From Ecdyonurus torrentis (lineage: Eukaryota; Arthropoda; Insecta; Ephemeroptera; Heptageniidae), in NCBI GenBank assembly GCA_949318235.1, contig CASGGR010000042.1, forward strand, positions 122,898-186,897: DNA of 64,000 bases. Reading direction: 5' to 3'. Positions 52,701 through 64,000 of this stretch are shown in pieces (position 1 is the stretch's first letter; every line of letters starts with the position of its first letter). A program made the translations under genes and the position numbers. Under the pieces are notes generated by a model, which was given only the letters and a program-made list of their open reading frames with translations, ran no database searches and was not told where the DNA came from.

Positions 52701-54911
52701 AAACAAAGTTTCTATTTCAAGAACCAAATGTTATTGAATGATAAAAATCATACTTTTTACACGATTAAAACTAGTTTTGATGATTTCTCAAAAACTAAGA
52801 ATGCTACAGACTTACTATTTTACTCAAAACATAGCTTTTTTAATTCTCTACAAAAAAGATGTCTTGAACTTTTTTGCTCCGACGCATACTTTTTGGGTTA
52901 TTGACAATTATAGTTTTCACTCATCATGTAGCCAAACCAAGTCATGAAACAAAGTTTCTATTTTAAGAACCAAATGTTATTGAATGATAAAAATCATACT
53001 TTTTACACGATTAAAACTAGTTTTGATGATTTCTCAGAAACTAAGAATGCTACAGACATCAAATTCAACTCAAAACATAGCTTTTTCAATTCTCTACAAA
53101 AAAGATGTCTTGAACTTTTTTGCTCCGACGCATACTTTTTGGGTTATTGACAATTTTAGTTTTCACTCATCATGTAGCCAAACCAAGTCATGAAACAAAG
53201 TTTCTATTTCAAGAACCAAATGTTATTGAATGATAAAAATCATACTTTTTACACGATTAAAACTAGTTTTGATGATTTCTCAGAAACTAAGAATGCTACA
53301 GACATCAAATTCAACTCAAAACATAGCTTTTTCAATTCTCTACAAAAAAGATGTCTTGAACTTTTTTGCTCCGACGCATACTTTTTGGGTTATTGACAAT
53401 TTTAGTTTTCACTCATCATGTAGCCAAACCAAGTCATGAAACAAAGTTTCTATTTCAAGAACCAAATGTTATTGAATGATAAAAATCATACTTTTTACAC
53501 GATTAAAACTAGTTTTGATGATTTCTCAGAAACTAAGAATGCTACAGACATCAAATTCAACTCAAAACATAGCTTTTTCAATTCTCTACAAAAAAGATGT
53601 CTTGAACTTTTTTGCTCCGACGCATACTTTTTGGGTTATTGACAATTTTAGTTTTCACTCATCATGTAGCCAAACCAAGTCATGAAACAAAGTTTCTATT
53701 TCAAGAACCAAATGTTATTGAATGATAAAAATCATACTTTTTACACGATTAAAACTAGTTTTGATGATTTCTCAAAAACTAAGAATGCTACAGACTTACT
53801 ATTTTACTCAAAACATAGCTTTTTCAATTCTCTACAAAAAAGATGTCTTGAACTTTTTTGCTCCGACGCATACTTTTTGGGTTATTGACAATTATAGTTT
53901 TCACTCATCATGTAGCCAAACCAAGTCATGAAACAAAGTTTCTATTTTAAGAACCAAATGTTATTGAATGATAAAAATCATACTTTTTACACGATTAAAA
54001 CTAGTTTTGATGATTTCTCAGAAACTAAGAATGCTACAGACATCAAATTCAACTCAAAACATAGCTTTTTCAATTCTCTACAAAAAAGATGTCTTGAACT
54101 TTTTTGCTCCGACGCATACTTTTTGGGTTATTGACAATTTTAGTTTTCACTCATCATGTAGCCAAACCAAGTCATGAAACAAAGTTTCTATTTAAAGAAC
54201 CAAATGTTATTGAATGATAAAAATCATACTTCTTACACGATTAAAACTAGTTTTGATGATTTCTCAAAAACTAAGAATGCTACAGACTTACTATTTAACT
54301 CAAAACATAGCTTTTTCAATTCTCTACAAAAAAGATGTCTTGAACTTTTTTGCTCCGACGCATACTTTTTGGGTTATTGACAATTTTAGTTTTCACTCAT
54401 CATGTAGCCAAACCAAGTCATGAAACAAAGTTTCTATTTCAAGAACCAAATGTTATTGAATGATAAAAATCATACTTTTTACACGATTAAAACTAGTTTT
54501 GATGATTTCTCAAAAACTAAGAATGCTACAGACTTACTATTTTACTCAAAACATAGCTTTTTTAATTCTCTACAAAAAAGATGTCTTGAACTTTTTTGCT
54601 CCGACGCATACTTTTTGGGTTATTGACAATTATAGTTTTCACTCATCATGTAGCCAAACCAAGTCATGAAACAAAGTTTCTATTTTAAGAACCAAATGTT
54701 ATTGAATGATAAAAATCATACTTTTTACACGATTAAAACTAGTTTTGATGATTTCTCAGAAACTAAGAATGCTACAGACATCAAATTCAACTCAAAACAT
54801 AGCTTTTTCAATTCTCTACAAAAAAGATGTCTTGAACTTTTTTGCTCCGACGCATACTTTTTGGGTTATTGACAATTTTAGTTTTCACTCATCATGTAGC
54901 CAAACCAAGTC

Positions 54912-57900
54912 ATGAAACAAAGTTTCTATTTCAAGAACCAAATGTTATTGAATGATAAAAATCATACTTTTTACACGATTAAAACTAGTTTTGATGATTT
55001 CTCAGAAACTAAGAATGCTACAGACATCAAATTCAACTCAAAACATAGCTTTTTCAATTCTCTACAAAAAAGATGTCTTGAACTTTTTTGTTTCGACGCA
55101 TACTTTTTGGGTTATTGACAATTTTAGTTTTCACTCATCATGTAGCCAAACCAAGTCATGAAACAAAGTTTCTATTTAAAGAACCAAATGTTATTGAATG
55201 ATAAAAATCATACTTCTTACACGATTAAAACTAGTTTTGATGATTTCTCAAAAACTAAGAATGCTACAGACTTACTATTTAACTCAAAACATAGCTTTTT
55301 CAATTCTCTACAAAAAAGATGTCTTGAACTTTTTTGCTCCAACGCATACTTTTTGGGTTATTGACAATTTTAGTTTTCACTCATCATGTAGCCAAACCAA
55401 GTCATGAAACAAAGTTTCTATTTCAAGAACCAAATGTTATTGAATGATAAAAATCATACTTTTTACACGATTAAAACTAGTTTTGATGATTTCTCAAAAA
55501 CTAAGAATGCTACAGACTTACTATTTTACTCAAAACATAGCTTTTTTAATTCTCTACAAAAAAGATGTCTTGAACTTTTTTGCTCCGACGCATACTTTTT
55601 GGGTTATTGACAATTATAGTTTTCACTCATCATGTAGCCAAACCAAGTCATGAAACAAAGTTTCTATTTTAAGAACCAAATGTTATTGAATGATAAAAAT
55701 CATACTTTTTACACGATTAAAACTAGTTTTGATGATTTCTCAGAAACTAAGAATGCTACAGACATCAAATTCAACTCAAAACATAGCTTTTTCAATTCTC
55801 TACAAAAAAGATGTCTTGAACTTTTTTGCTCCGACGCATACTTTTTGGGTTATTGACAATTTTAGTTTTCACTCATCATGTAGCCAAACCAAGTCATGAA
55901 ACAAAGTTTCTATTTCAAGAACCAAATGTTATTGAATGATAAAAATCATACTTTTTACACGATTAAAACTAGTTTTGATGATTTCTCAGAAACTAAGAAT
56001 GCTACAGACATCAAATTCAACTCAAAACATAGCTTTTTCAATTCTCTACAAAAAAGATGTCTTGAACTTTTTTGCTCCGACGCATACTTTTTGGGTTATT
56101 GACAATTTTAGTTTTCACTCATCATGTAGCCAAACCAAGTCATGAAACAAAGTTTCTATTTCAAGAACCAAATGTTATTGAATGATAAAAATCATACTTT
56201 TTACACGATTAAAACTAGTTTTGATGATTTCTCAGAAACTAAGAATGCTACAGACATCAAATTCAACTCAAAACATAGCTTTTTCAATTCTCTACAAAAA
56301 AGATGTCTTGAACTTTTTTGTTTCGACGCATACTTTTTGGGTTATTGACAATTTTAGTTTTCACTCATCATGTAGCCAAACCAAGTCATGAAACAAAGTT
56401 TCTATTTCAAGAACCAAATGTTATTGAATGATAAAAATCATACTTCTTACACGATTAAAACTAGTTTTGATGATTTCTCAAAAACTAAGAATGCTACAGA
56501 CTTACTATTTAACTCAAAACATAGCTTTTTCAATTCTCTACAAAAAAGATGTCTTGAACTTTTTTGCTCCGACGCATACTTTTTGGGTTATTGACAATTT
56601 TAGTTTTCACTCATCATGTAGCCAAACCAAGTCATGAAACAAAGTTTCTATTTCAAGAACCAAATGTTATTGAATGATAAAAATCATACTTTTTACACGA
56701 TTAAAACTAGTTTTGATGATTTCTCAAAAACTAAGAATGCTACAGACTTACTATTTTACTCAAAACATAGCTTTTTCAATTCTCTACAAAAAAGATGTCT
56801 TGAACTTTTTTGCTCCGACGCATACTTTTTGGGTTATTGACAATTATAGTTTTCACTCATCATGTAGCCAAACCAAGTCATGAAACAAAGTTTCTATTTT
56901 AAGAACCAAATGTTATTGAATGATAAAAATCATACTTTTTACACGATTAAAACTAGTTTTGATGATTTCTCAGAAACTAAGAATGCTACAGACATCAAAT
57001 TCAACTCAAAACATAGCTTTTTCAATTCTCTACAAAAAAGATGTCTTGAACTTTTTTGCTCCGACGCATACTTTTTGGGTTATTGACAATTTTAGTTTTC
57101 ACTCATCATGTAGCCAAACCAAGTCATGAAACAAAGTTTCTATTTCAAGAACCAAATGTTATTGAATGATAAAAATCATACTTTTTACACGATTAAAACT
57201 AGTTTTGATGATTTCTCAAAAACTAAGAATGCTACAGACTTACTATTTTACTCAAAACATAGCTTTTTTAATTCTCTACAAAAAAGATGTCTTGAACTTT
57301 TTTGCTCCGACGCATACTTTTTGGGTTATTGACAATTATAGTTTTCACTCATCATGTAGCCAAACCAAGTCATGAAACAAAGTTTCTATTTTAAGAACCA
57401 AATGTTATTGAATGATAAAAATCATACTTTTTACACGATTAAAACTAGTTTTGATGATTTCTCAGAAACTAAGAATGCTACAGACATCAAATTCAACTCA
57501 AAACATAGCTTTTTCAATTCTCTACAAAAAAGATGTCTTGAACTTTTTTGCTCCGACGCATACTTTTTGGGTTATTGACAATTTTAGTTTTCACTCATCA
57601 TGTAGCCAAACCAAGTCATGAAACAAAGTTTCTATTTCAAGAACCAAATGTTATTGAATGATAAAAATCATACTTTTTACACGATTAAAACTAGTTTTGA
57701 TGATTTCTCAGAAACTAAGAATGCTACAGACATCAAATTCAACTCAAAACATAGCTTTTTCAATTCTCTACAAAAAAGATGTCTTGAACTTTTTTGCTCC
57801 GACGCATACTTTTTGGGTTATTGACAATTTTAGTTTTCACTCATCATGTAGCCAAACCAAGTCATGAAACAAAGTTTCTATTTCAAGAACCAAATGTTAT

Positions 57901-60900
57901 TGAATGATAAAAATCATACTTTTTACACGATTAAAACTAGTTTTGATGATTTCTCAGAAACTAAGAATGCTACAGACATCAAATTCAACTCAAAACATAG
58001 CTTTTTCAATTCTCTACAAAAAAGATGTCTTGAACTTTTTTGTTTCGACGCATACTTTTTGGGTTATTGACAATTTTAGTTTTCACTCATCATGTAGCCA
58101 AACCAAGTCATGAAACAAAGTTTCTATTTCAAGAACCAAATGTTATTGAATGATAAAAATCATACTTCTTACACGATTAAAACTAGTTTTGATGATTTCT
58201 CAAAAACTAAGAATGCTACAGACTTACTATTTAACTCAAAACATAGCTTTTTCAATTCTCTACAAAAAAGATGTCTTGAACTTTTTTGCTCCGACGCATA
58301 CTTTTTGGGTTATTGACAATTTTAGTTTTCACTCATCATGTAGCCAAACCAAGTCATGAAACAAAGTTTCTATTTCAAGAACCAAATGTTATTGAATGAT
58401 AAAAATCATACTTTTTACACGATTAAAACTAGTTTTGATGATTTCTCAAAAACTAAGAATGCTACAGACTTACTATTTTACTCAAAACATAGCTTTTTCA
58501 ATTCTCTACAAAAAAGATGTCTTGAACTTTTTTGCTCCGACGCATACTTTTTGGGTTATTGACAATTATAGTTTTCACTCATCATGTAGCCAAACCAAGT
58601 CATGAAACAAAGTTTCTATTTTAAGAACCAAATGTTATTGAATGATAAAAATCATACTTTTTACACGATTAAAACTAGTTTTGATGATTTCTCAGAAACT
58701 AAGAATGCTACAGACATCAAATTCAACTCAAAACATAGCTTTTTCAATTCTCTACAAAAAAGATGTCTTGAACTTTTTTGCTCCGACGCATACTTTTTGG
58801 GTTATTGACAATTTTAGTTTTCACTCATCATGTAGCCAAACCAAGTCATGAAACAAAGTTTCTATTTCAAGAACCAAATGTTATTGAATGATAAAAATCA
58901 TACTTTTTACACGATTAAAACTAGTTTTGATGATTTCTCAGAAACTAAGAATGCTACAGACATCAAATTCAACTCAAAACATAGCTTTTTCAATTCTCTA
59001 CAAAAAAGATGTCTTGAACTTTTTTGCTCCGACGCATACTTTTTGGGTTATTGACAATTTTAGTTTTCACTCATCATGTAGCCAAACCAAGTCATGAAAC
59101 AAAGTTTCTATTTCAAGAACCAAATGTTATTGAATGATAAAAATCATACTTTTTACACGATTAAAACTAGTTTTGATGATTTCTCAAAAACTAAGAATGC
59201 TACAGACTTACTATTTTACTCAAAACATAGCTTTTTCAATTCTCTACAAAAAAGATGTCTTGAACTTTTTTGCTCCGACGCATACTTTTTGGGTTATTGA
59301 CAATTATAGTTTTCACTCATCATGTAGCCAAACCAAGTCATGAAACAAAGTTTCTATTTTAAGAACCAAATGTTATTGAATGATAAAAATCATACTTTTT
59401 ACACGATTAAAACTAGTTTTGATGATTTCTCAGAAACTAAGAATGCTACAGACATCAAATTCAACTCAAAACATAGCTTTTTCAATTCTCTACAAAAAAG
59501 ATGTCTTGAACTTTTTTGCTCCGACGCATACTTTTTGGGTTATTGACAATTTTAGTTTTCACTCATCATGTAGCCAAACCAAGTCATGAAACAAAGTTTC
59601 TATTTCAAGAACCAAATGTTATTGAATGATAAAAATCATACTTTTTACACGATTAAAACTAGTTTTGATGATTTCTCAAAAACTAAGAATGCTACAGACT
59701 TACTATTTTACTCAAAACATAGCTTTTTTAATTCTCTACAAAAAAGATGTCTTGAACTTTTTTGCTCCGACGCATACTTTTTGGGTTATTGACAATTATA
59801 GTTTTCACTCATCATGTAGCCAAACCAAGTCATGAAACAAAGTTTCTATTTTAAGAACCAAATGTTATTGAATGATAAAAATCATACTTTTTACACGATT
59901 AAAACTAGTTTTGATGATTTCTCAGAAACTAAGAATGCTACAGACATCAAATTCAACTCAAAACATAGCTTTTTCAATTCTCTACAAAAAAGATGTCTTG
60001 AACTTTTTTGCTCCGACGCATACTTTTTGGGTTATTGACAATTTTAGTTTTCACTCATCATGTAGCCAAACCAAGTCATGAAACAAAGTTTCTATTTCAA
60101 GAACCAAATGTTATTGAATGATAAAAATCATACTTTTTACACGATTAAAACTAGTTTTGATGATTTCTCAGAAACTAAGAATGCTACAGACATCAAATTC
60201 AACTCAAAACATAGCTTTTTCAATTCTCTACAAAAAAGATGTCTTGAACTTTTTTGCTCCGACGCATACTTTTTGGGTTATTGACAATTTTAGTTTTCAC
60301 TCATCATGTAGCCAAACCAAGTCATGAAACAAAGTTTCTATTTCAAGAACCAAATGTTATTGAATGATAAAAATCATACTTTTTACACGATTAAAACTAG
60401 TTTTGATGATTTCTCAGAAACTAAGAATGCTACAGACATCAAATTCAACTCAAAACATAGCTTTTTCAATTCTCTACAAAAAAGATGTCTTGAACTTTTT
60501 TGCTCCGACGCATACTTTTTGGGTTATTGACAATTTTAGTTTTCACTCATCATGTAGCCAAACCAAGTCATGAAACAAAGTTTCTATTTCAAGAACCAAA
60601 TGTTATTGAATGATAAAAATCATACTTTTTACACGATTAAAACTAGTTTTGATGATTTCTCAAAAACTAAGAATGCTACAGACTTACTATTTTACTCAAA
60701 ACATAGCTTTTTCAATTCTCTACAAAAAAGATGTCTTGAACTTTTTTGCTCCGACGCATACTTTTTGGGTTATTGACAATTATAGTTTTCACTCATCATG
60801 TAGCCAAACCAAGTCATGAAACAAAGTTTCTATTTTAAGAACCAAATGTTATTGAATGATAAAAATCATACTTTTTACACGATTAAAACTAGTTTTGATG

Positions 60901-61799
60901 ATTTCTCAGAAACTAAGAATGCTACAGACATCAAATTCAACTCAAAACATAGCTTTTTCAATTCTCTACAAAAAAGATGTCTTGAACTTTTTTGCTCCGA
61001 CGCATACTTTTTGGGTTATTGACAATTTTAGTTTTCACTCATCATGTAGCCAAACCAAGTCATGAAACAAAGTTTCTATTTAAAGAACCAAATGTTATTG
61101 AATGATAAAAATCATACTTCTTACACGATTAAAACTAGTTTTGATGATTTCTCAAAAACTAAGAATGCTACAGACTTACTATTTAACTCAAAACATAGCT
61201 TTTTCAATTCTCTACAAAAAAGATGTCTTGAACTTTTTTGCTCCGACGCATACTTTTTGGGTTATTGACAATTTTAGTTTTCACTCATCATGTAGCCAAA
61301 CCAAGTCATGAAACAAAGTTTCTATTTCAAGAACCAAATGTTATTGAATGATAAAAATCATACTTTTTACACGATTAAAACTAGTTTTGATGATTTCTCA
61401 AAAACTAAGAATGCTACAGACTTACTATTTTACTCAAAACATAGCTTTTTTAATTCTCTACAAAAAAGATGTCTTGAACTTTTTTGCTCCGACGCATACT
61501 TTTTGGGTTATTGACAATTATAGTTTTCACTCATCATGTAGCCAAACCAAGTCATGAAACAAAGTTTCTATTTTAAGAACCAAATGTTATTGAATGATAA
61601 AAATCATACTTTTTACACGATTAAAACTAGTTTTGATGATTTCTCAGAAACTAAGAATGCTACAGACATCAAATTCAACTCAAAACATAGCTTTTTCAAT
61701 TCTCTACAAAAAAGATGTCTTGAACTTTTTTGCTCCGACGCATACTTTTTGGGTTATTGACAATTTTAGTTTTCACTCATCATGTAGCCAAACCAAGTC
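54912..61799. repeat. 28-unit HOR, copy 2 (6888 bp)
   Basis: All 28 units have the same subtype in the same order as 48024-54911, including both seven-unit sub-repeats (55404-58847) and the F unit with the CCAACG change (55341). The near identity over 6.9 kb points to a recent duplication in one step. Confidence 0.9.
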
Positions 61800-63767
61800 A
61801 TGAAACAAAGTTTCTATTTCAAGAACCAAATGTTATTGAATGATAAAAATCATACTTTTTACACGATTAAAACTAGTTTTGATGATTTCTCAGAAACTAA
61901 GAATGCTACAGACATCAAATTCAACTCAAAACATAGCTTTTTCAATTCTCTACAAAAAAGATGTCTTGAACTTTTTTGCTCCGACGCATACTTTTTGGGT
62001 TATTGACAATTTTAGTTTTCACTCATCATGTAGCCAAACCAAGTCATGAAACAAAGTTTCTATTTCAAGAACCAAATGTTATTGAATGATAAAAATCATA
62101 CTTTTTACACGATTAAAACTAGTTTTGATGATTTCTCAGAAACTAAGAATGCTACAGACATCAAATTCAACTCAAAACATAGCTTTTTCAATTCTCTACA
62201 AAAAAGATGTCTTGAACTTTTTTGTTTCGACGCATACTTTTTGGGTTATTGACAATTTTAGTTTTCACTCATCATGTAGCCAAACCAAGTCATGAAACAA
62301 AGTTTCTATTTCAAGAACCAAATGTTATTGAATGATAAAAATCATACTTCTTACACGATTAAAACTAGTTTTGATGATTTCTCAAAAACTAAGAATGCTA
62401 CAGACTTACTATTTAACTCAAAACATAGCTTTTTCAATTCTCTACAAAAAAGATGTCTTGAACTTTTTTGCTCCGACGCATACTTTTTGGGTTATTGACA
62501 ATTATAGTTTTCACTCATCATGTAGCCAAACCAAGTCATGAAACAAAGTTTCTATTTTAAGAACCAAATGTTATTGAATGATAAAAATCATACTTTTTAC
62601 ACGATTAAAACTAGTTTTGATGATTTCTCAGAAACTAAGAATGCTACAGACATCAAATTCAACTCAAAACATAGCTTTTTCAATTCTCTACAAAAAAGAT
62701 GTCTTGAACTTTTTTGCTCCGACGCATACTTTTTGGGTTATTGACAATTTTAGTTTTCACTCATCATGTAGCCAAACCAAGTCATGAAACAAAGTTTCTA
62801 TTTAAAGAACCAAATGTTATTGAATGATAAAAATCATACTTCTTACACGATTAAAACTAGTTTTGATGATTTCTCAAAAACTAAGAATGCTACAGACTTA
62901 CTATTTAACTCAAAACATAGCTTTTTCAATTCTCTACAAAAAAGATGTCTTGAACTTTTTTGCTCCGACGCATACTTTTTGGGTTATTGACAATTTTAGT
63001 TTTCACTCATCATGTAGCCAAACCAAGTCATGAAACAAAGTTTCTATTTTAAGAACCAAATGTTATTGAATGATAAAAATCATACTTTTTACACGATTAA
63101 AACTAGTTTTGATGATTTCTCAGAAACTAAGAATGCTACAGACATCAAATTCAACTCAAAACATAGCTTTTTCAATTCTCTACAAAAAAGATGTCTTGAA
63201 CTTTTTTGCTCCGACGCATACTTTTTGGGTTATTGACAATTTTAGTTTTCACTCATCATGTAGCCAAACCAAGTCATGAAACAAAGTTTCTATTTCAAGA
63301 ACCAAATGTTATTGAATGATAAAAATCATACTTTTTACACGATTAAAACTAGTTTTGATGATTTCTCAAAAACTAAGAATGCTACAGACTTACTATTTTA
63401 CTCAAAACATAGCTTTTTCAATTCTCTACAAAAAAGATGTCTTGAACTTTTTTGCTCCGACGCATACTTTTTGGGTTATTGACAATTATAGTTTTCACTC
63501 ATCATGTAGCCAAACCAAGTCATGAAACAAAGTTTCTATTTTAAGAACCAAATGTTATTGAATGATAAAAATCATACTTTTTACACGATTAAAACTAGTT
63601 TTGATGATTTCTCAGAAACTAAGAATGCTACAGACATCAAATTCAACTCAAAACATAGCTTTTTCAATTCTCTACAAAAAAGATGTCTTGAACTTTTTTG
63701 CTCCGACGCATACTTTTTGGGTTATTGACAATTTTAGTTTTCACTCATCATGTAGCCAAACCAAGTC
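61800..63767. repeat. Eight units after the 28-unit HORs
   Basis: The order is A, B, G, A', F, A', C, A'. The G unit at 62292 has the CAATTATAG tail and is followed by A' rather than C; the F unit at 62784 is followed by A' rather than C'. These are novel junctions, so a third exact copy of the 28-unit HOR does not follow within the window. Confidence 0.83.
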
Positions 63768-64000
63768 ATGAAACAAAGTTTCTATTTAAAGAACCAAATG
63801 TTATTGAATGATAAAAATCATACTTCTTACACGATTAAAACTAGTTTTGATGATTTCTCAAAAACTAAGAATGCTACAGACTTACTATTTAACTCAAAAC
63901 ATAGCTTTTTCAATTCTCTACAAAAAAGATGTCTTGAACTTTTTTGCTCCGACGCATACTTTTTGGGTTATTGACAATTTTAGTTTTCACTCATCATGTA
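63768..64000 (+). repeat. Partial type F monomer at right edge (unit positions 1-233)
   Basis: It has the F marks at positions 21, 59 and 115-124 and ends at TCATCATGTA, 13 bases short of a full unit. The array therefore continues beyond the right edge. Confidence 0.95.

Larger units (their letters stand above)
48024..54911. repeat. 28-unit HOR, copy 1 (6888 bp)
   Basis: The order is B-F-C'-A'-A, then B-G-C-A'-C'-A'-A, then B-G-C-A'-A-C-A', then C'-A'-A-A-C-A', then F-C'-A'. Inside it, C'-A'-A-B-G-C-A' occurs twice in a row (48516-50237 and 50238-51959), a seven-unit sub-repeat of 1722 bp. The private CG to CA change at 48453 is shared with copy 2, and the T to A change at 50461 is not. Confidence 0.9.
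1..64000. repeat. Satellite DNA array, 246-bp monomer, about 260 head-to-tail units
   Basis: The same 246-bp unit repeats from edge to edge, all in one orientation. The ATG used as phase mark recurs every 246 bp from 62 to 44834 and again from 47286 to 63768; only five units between are shorter (two of 245 bp, three of 244 bp). Any two units differ by at most about 13 substitutions. The unit is A+T-rich with runs of A5-A6 and T5-T6. No foreign sequence interrupts it. Satellite arrays of this length and uniformity are typical of eukaryotic centromeric, pericentromeric or subtelomeric heterochromatin; which of these applies cannot be read from the window. I do not recognise the family. Both array ends lie outside the window, so the full size is unknown. 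Confidence 0.98.

Noticed and set aside
1..64000. CRISPR array or other prokaryotic repeat system
   Set aside because: Units are contiguous, 246 bp long and differ only by point changes; there are no short repeats alternating with unique spacers and no associated genes.
1..64000. Tandem gene family such as rRNA, tRNA, histone or snRNA repeats
   Set aside because: The unit is about 30% G+C and contains no recognisable rRNA, tRNA or snRNA sequence, no histone-like protein and no Pol III box A/box B pair that I could find.
1..64000. Mobile element insertions or LTR fragments within the array
   Set aside because: Every base is accounted for by the 246-bp unit; there is no interruption, target-site duplication or foreign segment.

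Overview
The whole 64 kb window is one uninterrupted tandem satellite-DNA array. The unit is 246 bp and about 30% G+C (73 G/C in the reference unit, counted by hand). All units are head to tail in one orientation. I count 259 complete units from 62 to 63767, a 61-bp tail of a unit at the left edge and the first 233 bp of a unit at the right edge. I see no unique sequence, gene, RNA gene, transposon insertion, inversion, CRISPR array or telomere repeat. An array this long, uniform and gene-free points to eukaryotic heterochromatin (centromeric, pericentromeric or subtelomeric). I do not recognise the monomer and cannot name the organism; plant or animal are both possible.

Units are numbered from the ATG at 62 (unit position 1). 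They fall into a few subtypes that differ by 2 to about 13 substitutions, so pairwise identity is about 95-99%. My labels are: A (consensus), A' (A with T at unit position 21), B (TTTC instead of CTCC at positions 180-183), D (A-like with several changes, often with the central palindrome broken), and a second clade consisting of C, C', E, F and G. The second clade carries a different 10-bp patch at unit positions 115-124. Approximate counts are A/A' 115, B 47, C/C' 40, E 24, D 21 and F/G 13.

The subtypes are arranged in nested higher-order repeats (HORs) that change along the window. From 62 to about 21 kb the backbone is A-B-C-D, often with E, in 13-, 15-, 10-, 6- and 5-unit blocks. From 21218 to 31549 there are two successive 21-unit HORs of 5166 bp with identical subtype order. 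From 32042 to about 45.1 kb there are three 18-unit HORs of 4428 bp, the last two nearly identical. From 44.8 to 47.5 kb lies a junction zone holding every length change in the window. From 48024 to 61799 there are two 28-unit HORs of 6888 bp with identical subtype order. D is not seen after 29.3 kb, E is not seen after 42.8 kb, and F/G are seen only after 46.06 kb.

There are no genes to connect. Each unit contains two overlapping 68-69 codon open frames only because 246 is a multiple of three; I do not regard them as genes. Features worth noting inside the unit are four short dyad symmetries, a hypervariable patch that defines the two clades, and a lasting C-over-G excess on the given strand.
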